This document shows, in pieces, positions 7,568 to 15,607 of a stretch of 42,140 bases of DNA; position 1 is the first letter of the stretch, and every line of letters begins with the position of its first letter. Below the pieces are notes generated by a model. That model was not told the DNA's origin and ran no database searches. It saw only the letters and a list, made by a program, of their open reading frames with translations. Where the stretch lies: assembly GCA_025937235.1 (NCBI GenBank), contig JAICRU010000020.1, positions 1 to 42,140 of the forward strand, read 5' to 3'. Both the position numbers and the translations under genes were made by a program. This stretch comes from Acidimicrobiia bacterium (lineage in GTDB: Bacteria; Actinomycetota; Acidimicrobiia; Spongiisociales; ZC4RG35).

Positions 7568-9532
7568 ATGACCAGCCTTGACTTCGGATACTCCTCGGTG
7601 AGCGCGGAAAAGGTGGCCCAGGGCATCGATGACGCCATCGAAGAGGCCCGGGGCATCCTCGAGGAAATGGTGGCTCCCAGGGCCTACCGCACCTTCGAGA
7701 ACACGATGCTCCCCCTCGACCGCATCTCCGATGCCCTGTCCAAGGCCAATGCCAGATACGCCTTCATGGGTTATGTGCACCCGGAGAAAGAGATCCGATC
7801 CGCCGCAAAGACGGCAGAAGAGAAGTTGGAGACGTTCGGGGTCGAGATGGTGTTCCGGGACGATCTGAACGCCGCGGTCCAGGAGTACGCCGTCACCGAC
7901 GAGGCAACCGAACTGGGCGGCGAGAGGGCCCGGTTCGTCGAATTCACGCTCCGCGACCTCCGTCATGCGGGCCATGAGCTGTCACCAGAGGCCAGGGCCA
8001 GGGTCAAGGAGAAGACCCAGCGGCTGGTCGAGCTCGGGGTGCGCTTTCAGGAGAACATCGACGAATGGGAGGACCACATCCTGGTCACCCCCGACGACCT
8101 GGAGGGCCTTCCTCCCAGCTTCGCGGAGTCACTGGAGACCGATGAGGACACCGGGAAGCTGAAGGTGACACTTGCCTACCCCCATCTGATCCCCTTCGTC
8201 GAGAACGCCAAGCGGCGGGAGCTGCGCGAGCAACTGTCTTTCAAGTTCAGCACCCAGGCAGTGGAGGCGAACCGCGAGATCCTCGAAGAGGCTCGCCGGC
8301 TCCGCCACCAGATCGCAGAGGAATTCGGCGTGCCGAGCTGGGCACACCACCGGCTCGAGGAACGGATGGCCAAGGATCCCGAGCGGGTCGCATCGTTCTA
8401 TGACGACCTCGTTTCTCCCCTCACTCAACAGGGGGAAGCCGACCTGTCGGTCATGGGCGAGCTCCTCGCCGAGGACGTCGGCGAGACCCAGATTCAGGGA
8501 TGGGACTGGCGCTACTACGACACCCAACAACGTCGCACCGACTACGGCGTCGACCCGTTCGAAGTGGCGAACTACTTCCCCCTCGACGGCGTCCTCGGTG
8601 GGATGTTCGACCTGGTCCAAGAGACATTCGGCCTGGAGTTCCGGGAGGTCGCCGACCCCGACGTATGGCATCCTGACGTCAGGCTGTTCGCCATCCACGA
8701 CGCGGAGAGCGAGGAGCAGCTCGCCCACTTCTACCTCGATCTCTTTCCCCGGGAGGGCAAGTACGGCCACGCCGCCGAGTTCCCGCTGGTGATGAGCCGT
8801 CGCATGGAGGACGGGTCCTATCAGAACCCGGTGTGCGCCATGGTGGCCAATTTCACCAAGCCGACCGCCTCCGCTCCCTCATTGTTGCAGCACGGTGAGG
8901 TGGAGACCCTGTTCCACGAGTTCGGGCATGTACTTCATCAGAACCTGGGGAGGACCGAGCTTGCCCGCTTCGCCGGCACCAGCGTGGAACGCGACTTCGT
9001 CGAGGCGCCCAGCCAGATCATGCAGCATTGGGTATGGCGGGCGGACGTCCTTCGCCGGTTCGCCCGTCACCACGAGACCGGGGAGCCCATCCCGGACCAA
9101 CTCGTCGAACAGCTGGTCGCAGCCCGGCAGCTCAACGTCGCCATCCATCAGCTTCGCCAGCTCCAGTACGGCTGGTGGGACCAAACCATGCACGGGACCG
9201 ATGTCGCGCTGGACTTCGATCACATCTTGAGGGAGGGGGCGAGGCTCGGCCTGATGCCTTTCCACGAGGGCACCTTCGCCCTGGCCTCCTTTGGTCACCT
9301 CATGGGTGGTTACGACGCCGCCTACTACGGGTATATGTGGTCGGAAGTGTTTGGCGACGATATGTTCTCCCGGTTCGAGGAGGAGGGCGTCACCAACCCG
9401 GCCGTGGGAATGGCCTACCGCCGCGAGGTGTTGGAGAGAGGTGGATCGGTGGACGCAGACGACATGCTCACCGCCTTCCTGGGTCGAGACCCGGACAACT
9501 CCGCCTTCCTGAGGAAACTCGGCATCGACTGA
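7568..9532 (+). CDS. M3 family zinc metallopeptidase (oligopeptidase)
   Basis: The 654-residue cytoplasmic oligopeptidase-type enzyme carries the M3 zinc motif HEFGH at residues 450-454 (LFHEFGHVLHQNLG). The downstream DFVEAPSQIMQHW supplies the third zinc ligand, and YAAYYGYMWSE-like residues near the C-terminus are typical of the thimet oligopeptidase/Dcp group. The N-terminal half is the helical M3 domain. No signal peptide is seen. The ATG at 7568 is chosen on the leaderless promoter spacing. Family members trim short peptides. Confidence 0.92.
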   Translation: MTSLDFGYSSVSAEKVAQGIDDAIEEARGILEEMVAPRAYRTFENTMLPLDRISDALSKANARYAFMGYVHPEKEIRSAAKTAEEKLETFGVEMVFRDDLNAAVQEYAVTDEATELGGERARFVEFTLRDLRHAGHELSPEARARVKEKTQRLVELGVRFQENIDEWEDHILVTPDDLEGLPPSFAESLETDEDTGKLKVTLAYPHLIPFVENAKRRELREQLSFKFSTQAVEANREILEEARRLRHQIAEEFGVPSWAHHRLEERMAKDPERVASFYDDLVSPLTQQGEADLSVMGELLAEDVGETQIQGWDWRYYDTQQRRTDYGVDPFEVANYFPLDGVLGGMFDLVQETFGLEFREVADPDVWHPDVRLFAIHDAESEEQLAHFYLDLFPREGKYGHAAEFPLVMSRRMEDGSYQNPVCAMVANFTKPTASAPSLLQHGEVETLFHEFGHVLHQNLGRTELARFAGTSVERDFVEAPSQIMQHWVWRADVLRRFARHHETGEPIPDQLVEQLVAARQLNVAIHQLRQLQYGWWDQTMHGTDVALDFDHILREGARLGLMPFHEGTFALASFGHLMGGYDAAYYGYMWSEVFGDDMFSRFEEEGVTNPAVGMAYRREVLERGGSVDADDMLTAFLGRDPDNSAFLRKLGID

Positions 9533-9611
9533 TGCTCAGGTTCCCGCTCCGGGCGCCGATAGATAGAAGTCGCCGACCAATTGGGTTTGGCCATGGGGGG
9601 CGACCAGCGGG

Positions 9612-9617
9612 TACCAT
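9612..9617 (+). promoter_or_regulatory. candidate housekeeping -10 (TACCAT) upstream of the small Cys/His protein gene
   Basis: TACCAT at 9612-9617 has TTGGCC 19 bases upstream (9587-9592). A transcript from here would have a leader of about 185 nt before the ATG at 9811. Confidence 0.25.
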
Positions 9618-9629
9618 GTGGCATCGAGG

Positions 9630-9657
9630 GGAACCAGTTCGGGCTTCCCGACGTCTC
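9630..9657 (+). promoter_or_regulatory. candidate ECF-type promoter (GGAACC, 16 nt, CGTCTC)
   Basis: GGAACC at 9630-9635 is followed after exactly 16 bases by CGTCTC at 9652-9657. This matches the usual ECF sigma layout and shares its -35 with the divergent promoters at 15008-15068. Downstream lies a hairpin at 9668-9691 and then the small Cys/His gene. Confidence 0.35.
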
Positions 9658-9667
9658 TACTCATGTG

Positions 9668-9691
9668 AGCGGAGGTTTGTTTACCACCGCT
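9668..9691 (+). other. hairpin in the leader of the small Cys/His protein gene
   Basis: The arms AGCGGAGGT (9668-9676) and ACCACCGCT (9683-9691) pair with one A-A mismatch around the loop TTGTTT. Only two further T residues follow, so it may be a 5' stabilising hairpin or a weak attenuator. Confidence 0.35.
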
Positions 9692-9810
9692 TTAGGGACG
9701 GGGACGCACACTCAACCTCGGCGGGGGTCGACACGGCTTCCGGTCCTATCCAATCTCATCAGAACAAACCGTTTCAACATCACGGCCCAGGTCAAGGAGG
9801 GCCATAGAAA

Positions 9811-10008
9811 ATGACTGACATCGTGAGAGGGGCAGCCATCAAGGGCATGACGCGACCTTCGAAGAGATTCAACGAAGGCAGGGTCTGCGCCAAGAAGGGC
9901 TGCACCACCAAGCTCTCCCAATACAACAAGTCGGAGTACTGCCACGCCCATGCCCCAGTCCGCTTCCCACGGGTGCGCGGCAAGATCATGGACGGGCAAG
10001 ACGCCTAG
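9811..10008 (+). CDS. small zinc-ribbon-like hypothetical protein
   Basis: This is a 65-residue basic protein. The centre holds CAKKGC and, 13 residues later, CHAH, a Cys/His arrangement (residues 31, 36, 50, 52/54) able to bind one zinc. The flanks are rich in Arg/Lys and the C-terminus reads PRVRGKIMDG. A strong Shine-Dalgarno AAGGAGG (9794-9800) supports the ATG at 9811. This contrasts with the mostly leaderless genes nearby and points to a transcript with a real leader. A strong terminator follows. I do not recognise a function; nucleic-acid binding is a guess. Confidence 0.75.
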   Translation: MTDIVRGAAIKGMTRPSKRFNEGRVCAKKGCTTKLSQYNKSEYCHAHAPVRFPRVRGKIMDGQDA

Positions 10009-10058
10009 AACTCTGGCGCGGACGGGCTCTCCTCCTCCCCCCGTCCCGATCAGATCAA

Positions 10059-10092
10059 AGAGCCCCGGGCCTCTGGACCGGGGCTCTCTTGT
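10059..10092 (+). terminator. intrinsic terminator after the small Cys/His protein gene
   Basis: The arms GAGCCCCGG (10060-10068) and CCGGGGCTC (10078-10086) pair perfectly around a nine-base loop and are followed by TCTTGTTT. Confidence 0.75.
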
Positions 10093-10123
10093 TTGACAGC
10101 TGAGCCCGGGCTGCGGGTAGCCT
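10093..10123 (+). promoter_or_regulatory. promoter of the HMA/CopA copper unit
   Basis: A consensus -35 TTGACA (10093-10098) is followed after 19 bases by TAGCCT (10118-10123). The GTG start at 10131 is seven bases further on, again a leaderless layout. Confidence 0.6.
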
Positions 10124-10130
10124 CAGAAGC

Positions 10131-10340
10131 GTGAACGAGGTACTGCTTCAAGCCCCGGAGATCCACTGCGATCACTGCAAGATGAGCATCGAAGACGCGG
10201 TGGGGGCGCTCGACGGGGTGGAGACGGTGGATGTGGCCATAGCCGACGCCACCGTGAGAGTCACCTTCGACGACGAGCGGGTAGAGCTAGCGTCGATCAA
10301 GAGGACAATCGAGGAGCAGGGTTACGCCGTATTCGGCTGA
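10131..10340 (+). CDS. heavy-metal-associated (HMA) domain, CopZ-like or first domain of CopA
   Basis: The 69-residue ferredoxin-like HMA domain carries the metal motif HCDHC (C13, C16) and ends [10 protein letters not shown]. As a stand-alone protein it would be a CopZ-type copper chaperone. The sequence between its stop and CopA reads, in the CopA frame, as a continuous Gly/Ser/Arg-rich linker with no start codon. The domain may therefore be the first of two N-terminal HMA domains of CopA, separated by a +1 frame change at GGC TGA C (10335-10341). It starts at GTG 10131 on a leaderless promoter. Confidence 0.85.
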   Translation: MNEVLLQAPEIHCDHCKMSIEDAVGALDGVETVDVAIADATVRVTFDDERVELASIKRTIEEQGYAVFG

Positions 10341-10422
10341 CACAGCCCCGGCGGGGGTCGGGGGGTCGTCCCGCAGCGGCGACAGGTCCCGGACCGACAC
10401 CGTCCTGTTCGACGTCGAGGGG

Positions 10423-12555
10423 ATGACGTGCGCCACCTGTGCCGTGCGCATCGAACGGGTCCTGGGACGACAAGAGGGTGTCGAGGCCGCCAACGTCAAC
10501 CTGGCGGGCGCAACCGCGCTGGTCCGGGTGGACGACAGCGCAGATATCGACGCACTCCGGACGGCAGTCAGCAAGCTGGGCTATTCCATCTCGCCACACG
10601 CCGGCGATCAGCCAAGGGACATGGCCGAGCAGTACCAGGGTGACGCCATGGCGCAGTGGAGACTCTTCTGGGTCGCCGCCGCGCTCACCCTCCCGACCAT
10701 GTTGCTCTCCATGTTCGGCCCCGATGAGACGTGGAGTCGTCTCGCCCAGGCCCTCCTGGTCACACCGGTGGTTCTTTGGTGTGGATGGCAGTTTCACCGC
10801 GTGGCGGTGCGCCAGGCCCGTCACGGAAGCGCCAACATGGACACACTCATCTCACTGGGCTCGCTGGCCGCGTATCTCTACTCCATCTGGGCGCTGTCTA
10901 ACGGAGCGCATGTCTTCTTCGAGACCGCCGGGGTCATCATCACCCTCATCGTCCTGGGACGCGCCCTGGAGGCGAGGGCGAAGGGGAGCGCCTCCGCTGC
11001 CGTCCATCGTCTGCTCGAACTGGGAGCGACCGAGGCCCGGGTCAGGTCGGCAGAAGGCGATCAAATGGTCCCGATCGGGAAGATCATCCCTGGAGACCTG
11101 ATGGTGGTCCTCCCCGGGGAGAAGATCCCCACCGACGGGTTGGTGATGGCAGGAGCATCGTCGGTAGACGAAGCAATGCTGACCGGAGAGTCGCTCCCGA
11201 TCGACAAGAGACCCGGTGACACCGTGTTCGGAGCCACGATCAACCAGGCGGGTCGTCTCGAGGTTCGCGCCACTGCAGTCGGGTCCGACACGGTCCTGGC
11301 GGGGATCGTGCGAATGGTGGAGCAGGCGCAGGGATCCAAGGCGCCCATCCAGCGTCTCGCCGATCGGGTCGCTTCGATATTCGTACCCGTCGTGATGCTC
11401 TTAGCCCTCATCACAACCGGGGTCTGGCTGGTCCTGGGGAATACAGTCGACCAGGCCGTCCAGGCCGGCGTGGCGGTGCTGATCATTGCCTGCCCTTGCG
11501 CCCTCGGACTCGCCACCCCCACCGCCATCATGGTGGGAAGTGGACGCGGCGCGGAGCTCGGCATCCTCTTCAAACGAGCGGAGGTATTCGAGACCGCGGG
11601 CCATGTGGACACTGTCGTCTTCGACAAGACAGGGACACTCACGACCGGGGCAATGTCCCTCACCGACCTCCACAGCGATGTGCCGGTCGAGGAATTCCTC
11701 CGGCTGATCGCCCCAGTCGAAGCAGCCTCTGGGCACCCGATCGGCATGGCCGTTGCGCTCGGTGCCGACGAAGCGGGAGTGGATCTCCTCGACGCGGAGC
11801 GTGTCGAGAGCCTGGCCGGGCTTGGTGTGATCGGGGTGGTGGATGGGCATGAAGTGATCGTGGGCAAGGAGAAGCTCCTGGCCGACCGCGGTGTCGCCAT
11901 CCCGGAGAAGTGGTCGGCCGAGATGGGGCGACTCGAAGACGAGGGCAAGACCGCATTCCTGGCGGGCTGGGACGGGGAAGCGACCGGTGTGATCGCCGTT
12001 TCGGACTCTGTCCGGGAGGGGGCCATGGCCGCGGTGGCCGGCCTACATGCGGGAGGAATCGAGACCATCATGGTCACCGGCGACAACCGAAGGACCGCCG
12101 AGAGGATCGGGGCGAGGATCGGCATCCCCACGGTCCGGGCGGAGGTCCTGCCCGGCGAGAAGGCGGATCAGGTGGCCCTCCTCCAGGCGGGCGGTCGCGT
12201 CGTGGGATTCGTGGGCGACGGTCTGAACGACGCCCCGGCGCTGATTCGGTCCGATCTCGGGTTGGCAATCGGCACGGGCACGGCGGTGGCGGTGGAAGCG
12301 GGAGACGTCGTCCTGCTCAACCCGGACCCTCGCCTCGCCCCGGTGGCGATCGACCTGGCCGAGACCACTCTCGGCACCATCCGACAGAACCTGGTCTGGG
12401 CCTTCGGCTACAACACGGCGGCGATCCCGATCGCCGCAGTCGGCCTCCTCGACCCGATGATCGCCGCGGCGGCCATGGCATTGTCGTCCGTATCGGTGGT
12501 GCTCAATGCCTTGCGCCTGCGTCGGTATCGACCCGACGCTTCGTTGAACCTCTAG
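10423..12555 (+). CDS. copA: copper-exporting P1B-type ATPase
   Basis: The 710 residues from the first ATG contain most of an HMA domain (MTCATC, C3/C6). They also contain TGES (254-257), the transmembrane CPC metal site (C357-P-C359), the phosphorylation site DKTGT (D401), SGHP and GDGLNDAP. It exports Cu(I) at the cell membrane. The first HMA beta strand (TVLFDVEG) is encoded upstream of the ATG in the same frame. That frame is open back to a TAG at 10288 but has no ATG, GTG or TTG. Joined to the upstream HMA domain the product would be about 807 residues, close to two-HMA CopA proteins such as that of Bacillus subtilis. Confidence 0.93.
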   Translation: MTCATCAVRIERVLGRQEGVEAANVNLAGATALVRVDDSADIDALRTAVSKLGYSISPHAGDQPRDMAEQYQGDAMAQWRLFWVAAALTLPTMLLSMFGPDETWSRLAQALLVTPVVLWCGWQFHRVAVRQARHGSANMDTLISLGSLAAYLYSIWALSNGAHVFFETAGVIITLIVLGRALEARAKGSASAAVHRLLELGATEARVRSAEGDQMVPIGKIIPGDLMVVLPGEKIPTDGLVMAGASSVDEAMLTGESLPIDKRPGDTVFGATINQAGRLEVRATAVGSDTVLAGIVRMVEQAQGSKAPIQRLADRVASIFVPVVMLLALITTGVWLVLGNTVDQAVQAGVAVLIIACPCALGLATPTAIMVGSGRGAELGILFKRAEVFETAGHVDTVVFDKTGTLTTGAMSLTDLHSDVPVEEFLRLIAPVEAASGHPIGMAVALGADEAGVDLLDAERVESLAGLGVIGVVDGHEVIVGKEKLLADRGVAIPEKWSAEMGRLEDEGKTAFLAGWDGEATGVIAVSDSVREGAMAAVAGLHAGGIETIMVTGDNRRTAERIGARIGIPTVRAEVLPGEKADQVALLQAGGRVVGFVGDGLNDAPALIRSDLGLAIGTGTAVAVEAGDVVLLNPDPRLAPVAIDLAETTLGTIRQNLVWAFGYNTAAIPIAAVGLLDPMIAAAAMALSSVSVVLNALRLRRYRPDASLNL

Positions 12556-12569
12556 CCCGGTCCGGGGAG

Positions 12570-12575
12570 TAGTTT
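12570..12575 (+). promoter_or_regulatory. -10 element of a leaderless promoter for the PAC2 gene
   Basis: TAGTTT ends six bases before the ATG at 12582. Confidence 0.45.
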
Positions 12576-12581
12576 GGAGTC

Positions 12582-13403
12582 ATGGGCTCCCTGCAATGGC
12601 TGGACCGACCGGTCCTCGACGATCCCGTGGCGCTGGTCGCCTTCGAGGGATGGGGTGACGCAGGCGAGTCGGCTAGCCAAGCTGTCACTGCGTTCCTCGA
12701 CAATCTGGACGCCGAGCTGTTCGCCATCATCGACCCGGACGACCATTTCGACTTCCAGGTGAGACGGCCGATCGTCGAGCTCGATTCGACGGGGATCCGC
12801 TCCATCTCCTGGCCCCGCAACGAGCTGTATGTCGCCAAGGGCGCCGAGCGTGACCTGGTGGTGCTACTCGGGGAGGAGCCGCACTACCGCTGGAAGGCCT
12901 TCACCAACGACGTGATCGAGGTGATGAGGGTCGCGGGTGTGACCAGGGCGGTCACGATGGGGGCCTTTATCGGACAGGTAGCTCACACCTTGCCGGTTCC
13001 CCTGGTCGGCTCGGCCAATCGGCCCGACGACCTCGCCATCCACGGTCTGCTGCCGTCTGGCTATGAGGGCCCGACCGGGATCCTGGGCGTGCTCAACCAT
13101 GCTCTGGGAAACGTCGGAATCGACGTGATCTCGGTGTGGGCCGCTGTGCCCCATTACCTGTCCAATCAGGAATACCCACCGGCCGCCGAGGCCCTTGCGG
13201 TCAAGGCATCTGAGTTGTGCGGGGTCAGCGTGGACATCGGGGACCTGGCCACCGCATCACAACAGTTCCTCTCAACGGTGGAGGCCGCCATCGAGGGGAA
13301 CGCCGAGTTGGAGGAGTACGTCGAGCGTCTGGAGCAAGAGGCCGACGACGACCGCGGCGACCGTCTGGTCGAGGAGATCGAGAAGTACCTCCGGGGCCAG
13401 TAG
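12582..13403 (+). CDS. PAC2 family protein
   Basis: The 273-residue cytoplasmic protein has a PAC2 domain over about residues 10-220 (VAFEGWGDAGESAS near the start, TMGAFIGQVAHTLPVP and GPTGILGVLNHA in the middle). An acidic helical tail follows (roughly 228-273). The archaeal/eukaryotic relatives are proteasome assembly chaperones. The family is widespread in Actinobacteria, where its role is not settled. The start is set by the TAGTTT box. A bidirectional hairpin separates it from the convergent bS22 gene. Confidence 0.88.
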   Translation: MGSLQWLDRPVLDDPVALVAFEGWGDAGESASQAVTAFLDNLDAELFAIIDPDDHFDFQVRRPIVELDSTGIRSISWPRNELYVAKGAERDLVVLLGEEPHYRWKAFTNDVIEVMRVAGVTRAVTMGAFIGQVAHTLPVPLVGSANRPDDLAIHGLLPSGYEGPTGILGVLNHALGNVGIDVISVWAAVPHYLSNQEYPPAAEALAVKASELCGVSVDIGDLATASQQFLSTVEAAIEGNAELEEYVERLEQEADDDRGDRLVEEIEKYLRGQ

Positions 13404-13449
13404 CGAACCCAATGCTTGGCGTCACGCATACGGGACCATCTGCATAAAG

Positions 13450-13475
13450 AATGGGCCGGCGAATGCCGGCCCATT
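13450..13475. terminator. bidirectional hairpin terminator between the PAC2 and bS22 genes
   Basis: Two 11-base arms (13450-13460 and 13465-13475), built on ATGGGCCGGC/GCCGGCCCAT, pair perfectly around the loop GAAT. On the minus strand a short T-rich CTTTAT follows, so it may serve both convergent genes. Confidence 0.7.
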
Positions 13476-13482
13476 CGATACA

Positions 13483-13572
13483 TCACTTCCGCTTGTGGCG
13501 ATTCGCCTTGAGACGCTTGCGGTACTTGTGTTTCGACATCTTCTTGCGACGCTTCTTGACCAACGATCCCAT
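13483..13572 (-). CDS. bS22-like / AURKAIP1-COX24 domain ribosomal protein, 29 residues
   Basis: The reading frame encodes 29 residues beginning MGSLVKKRRKKMSKHKYRKR and ending in more Arg/Lys/His. This matches the MGSxxKKRRKRMxKxKxRK pattern of the very small actinobacterial ribosomal protein bS22, related to the mitochondrial AURKAIP1/COX24 domain. GAGG lies seven bases upstream of the ATG, and a good promoter (TTGAAT, 17 nt, GACCAT) lies just before. More than half the residues are basic, as expected for an rRNA-binding peptide. Confidence 0.85.
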   Translation of the reverse strand: MGSLVKKRRKKMSKHKYRKRLKANRHKRK

Positions 13573-13607
13573 GAAAAAACCTCGGTTCCGAAAGGGGAGA
13601 CGGCTCC

Positions 13608-13636
13608 ATGGTCGCACCGATCGGGGTCTTATTCAA
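13608..13636 (-). promoter_or_regulatory. promoter of the bS22-like gene
   Basis: On the minus strand TTGAAT (13636-13631) is followed after 17 bases by GACCAT (13613-13608). This predicts a leader of roughly 30 nt containing the GAGG ribosome site. Confidence 0.55.
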
Positions 13637-13653
13637 ACCGGTGAGGAACCGGT
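13637..13653 (-). terminator. weak hairpin at the end of the ECF sigma operon
   Basis: ACCGGT (13637-13642) and ACCGGT (13648-13653) are self-complementary and form a short stem, followed by TTTG on the minus strand just after the stop of the membrane protein gene. Confidence 0.35.
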
Positions 13654-13656
13654 CCG

Positions 13657-14427
13657 TCAGTCGGCGCTGCCAATCGACCTTGCCAGAGCCAACGCCTGTT
13701 GGAGAGGGAGCGTGGTCTCGATCCGGTGAGTCACGCCTGCCCTCTCCCACATCAAGACGTTGCCGGCCAGTCGCGTTTCTTCTTCTACGACCTTCCCGGC
13801 GGCGTCCTCGTAGGTGATGGCATGCGGTGCCCCGTCGATCCACAGACCAAGGATCCCGGCGATGTCGACCGCTCTCACCCCGTTCTCCGGTCGAACGCTC
13901 TTGACAAAGAGCTCATTCTCGGCCAGATCGAGCTCGAACTGGCTGTGGATCAAGCCGACATCCGCTTCCCCGGCCGCGGGCAGCGTCTCGTCTCCCCGCC
14001 ACACCATCGAGACCCTGCCTTCGGAAGGCCGCGGGGATAGATAGATCGCATCGGGCTGCCCGAGGGAATCGATGAGCGACAAATCGAAGTCGACTGCAGT
14101 CTGAGCCTCTTCCAAGGTGACGACCTCTCCCAGGTCGAGCTCTGCGCCCACCGGAGGCTCCATTCCGGGGTCGAAGCGGACTTCGATCCCGGCCACACCG
14201 AGCAGATCAGCCACCGCCTGCCGTGCTCCAGGCGACAACAGGAAAACCGATGCGACGATCAGGATGATGGCGGCCGTCGCTGACACCCAACGGAGCCGTC
14301 GTTGCGGCCGGGTCGGGGCCGAAAGCCGACGCAGGACGGCTGGCACCTGGTCGGGGTGCTCGGGCCAGTCGATCTGCTCGCCGAGCCGGTAGAGCATGGA
14401 TTCGATCGCTCTCGAGCCGTCAGTCAT
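13657..14427 (-). CDS. membrane-anchored probable anti-sigma partner of the ECF sigma factor
   Basis: The 256-residue protein has a short cytoplasmic N-terminal region (1-43), one membrane helix (about 46-64, ATAAIILIVASVFLL) and a large extracytoplasmic part. Its position directly after an ECF sigma gene, overlapping it by eight bases, and its single-pass topology fit an anti-sigma factor or sensor. No HxxxCxxC zinc anti-sigma motif is seen, so this is inferred from context. The external part resembles DUF4367-type lipoprotein-like domains only loosely. Confidence 0.7.
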   Translation of the reverse strand: MTDGSRAIESMLYRLGEQIDWPEHPDQVPAVLRRLSAPTRPQRRLRWVSATAAIILIVASVFLLSPGARQAVADLLGVAGIEVRFDPGMEPPVGAELDLGEVVTLEEAQTAVDFDLSLIDSLGQPDAIYLSPRPSEGRVSMVWRGDETLPAAGEADVGLIHSQFELDLAENELFVKSVRPENGVRAVDIAGILGLWIDGAPHAITYEDAAGKVVEEETRLAGNVLMWERAGVTHRIETTLPLQQALALARSIGSAD

Positions 14428-14992
14428 CGCGATCCTCCTTCAACTCGATGAGGTTCGACTCCAGCCTGTCCAAGGCACGGGCGGTGCGCGACTTGACCGT
14501 CCCAACGGGGACCCCGAGAGCCGCAGCCGTCTCCGCCTCGCTCAGACCGAGCAGATATCGGAGGCTCACGATGTCCCGGTAATGAGCTGGTAGATCGGCT
14601 ACGGCGGCGAGCACCGTCTCCCGCTCCACCCCCGCTATGACCGTCGTCTCGGGAGATGGGGCCGCACCTCCCGAGACGGGGTCATGGGCCAGACGCAGGC
14701 TGAGCCGCTCCTGGCGACCCTTTCGGCGACGTTGGTTCAGGGCCTCGTTCCTGACTATTCGGAGCAACCACGGTCGGAATGCAGCGTCGTCACGAAACCG
14801 GGGCAGACCCCGAAAGGCCTTGACGAACGCATCCTGGGTCACGTCTTCGGCCATGCTGCCATCCCACACGACCAGATGGGCCACGCGCAGGGCGATCTGC
14901 TGATGTGACCTGACCAACATCTCGAACGCGGCGACATCGCCATTCTTCGCTCTGAGGATCAGTTCTTGCTCGTTCAGTGGGCGGCCCTCCAC
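14420..14992 (-). CDS. ECF RNA polymerase sigma factor
   Basis: The 190-residue protein has a sigma-70 region 2 (about 20-90, with AEDVTQDAFVKAF and FRPWLLRIVRNEALNQRRR) and a region 4 helix-turn-helix (about 125-180, LRYLLGLSEAETAAALGVPVGTVKSRTARAL). Region 3 is absent, as in ECF factors. GTG 14992 is taken as the start; it follows the putative -10 TGTATC (15013-15008) by about 15 bases. The promoter GGAACC-16-TGTATC is ECF-type and suggests autoregulation. The gene overlaps the downstream membrane protein gene. Confidence 0.92.
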   Translation of the reverse strand: MEGRPLNEQELILRAKNGDVAAFEMLVRSHQQIALRVAHLVVWDGSMAEDVTQDAFVKAFRGLPRFRDDAAFRPWLLRIVRNEALNQRRRKGRQERLSLRLAHDPVSGGAAPSPETTVIAGVERETVLAAVADLPAHYRDIVSLRYLLGLSEAETAAALGVPVGTVKSRTARALDRLESNLIELKEDRDD

Positions 14993-15007
14993 CGACTTTT
15001 GGCAATT

Positions 15008-15035
15008 GATACACCGGGGAGGCCGAATCGGTTCC
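15008..15035 (-). promoter_or_regulatory. ECF-type promoter of the sigma factor operon
   Basis: On the minus strand GGAACC (15035-15030) is followed after exactly 16 bases by TGTATC (15013-15008). It mirrors the plus-strand promoter next to it. Confidence 0.6.
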
Positions 15036-15046
15036 GATCTGGAACC
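15030..15046. promoter_or_regulatory. inverted repeat formed by two back-to-back ECF -35 elements
   Basis: GGTTCC, five bases, GGAACC. The two halves are the -35 elements of the divergent promoters. The dyad could also bind a dimeric regulator. Confidence 0.5.
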
Positions 15047-15068
15047 TCAGACCGAGGTCCGGTGTAGG
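15041..15068 (+). promoter_or_regulatory. ECF-type promoter of the secreted protein-cytochrome c-cupredoxin operon
   Basis: GGAACC (15041-15046), 16 bases, TGTAGG (15063-15068). It has the same -35, the same spacing and the same TGTA core as the sigma operon promoter facing the other way. Confidence 0.6.
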
Positions 15069-15094
15069 GAATCACGACGAACCGAGGAGGTTTG

Positions 15095-15607
15095 ATGAGA
15101 CGTCGGATCCGCCTGGTCATCCCGGCCGCCTTGATCCTCATGACGATCGCCGCTCCCGCGTTAGGGGGCGGAGTGACGGTGGTCAACTTCACCGAGGTCC
15201 CGCCTGACTTCGAGGCGGGGACCCCATACCGGCTCGACTACTCGATTCTGGGTCACGGCGTGGAACCGATGGACGTGGGCCATTCGACACTCCAGTTCCA
15301 CGGTCCGGGTGGGGAAACGGTGATCTTCCCGGCCGAATCGACCGCCAAGGGCCAGTGGACGGCCGAGGTCGTCCTCCCCACCGCCGGTGAGTGGCGATGG
15401 GAGGTCCTTGCCGGCTCTGAGGTGATGCAGACACTGGGCACCTTGTCGGTGGAGCCCGCTCGGGAGGCAATTCCGGCGGGGCTGATGGATTCCCTCCGTC
15501 TTGGTCTGCCCATCGCCACTCTGCTGGCACTCATACTCCTGGTGACCGAAATCAGGTCACGGTCACGGACCGAGAGGCAGCCCGCGGCTGCGGCCGATGT
15601 GGCCTGA
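15095..15607 (+). CDS. secreted, C-terminally membrane-anchored hypothetical protein
   Basis: The 170-residue protein has an N-terminal signal peptide (RRRIRLVIPAALILMTIAAPALG, roughly residues 2-24, ending near ALGGG). An extracytoplasmic beta-rich domain of about 100 residues follows, then a C-terminal membrane helix (about 138-156, GLPIATLLALILLV) and a short basic tail. The beta domain (YRLDYSILGHGVEPM, GQWTAEVVLPTAGEW) vaguely resembles FixH/YtkA- or CopC-like folds but I cannot assign it. GAGGAGG (15084-15090) supports ATG 15095. It overlaps the cytochrome c gene by 11 bases. Confidence 0.78.
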   Translation: MRRRIRLVIPAALILMTIAAPALGGGVTVVNFTEVPPDFEAGTPYRLDYSILGHGVEPMDVGHSTLQFHGPGGETVIFPAESTAKGQWTAEVVLPTAGEWRWEVLAGSEVMQTLGTLSVEPAREAIPAGLMDSLRLGLPIATLLALILLVTEIRSRSRTERQPAAAADVA

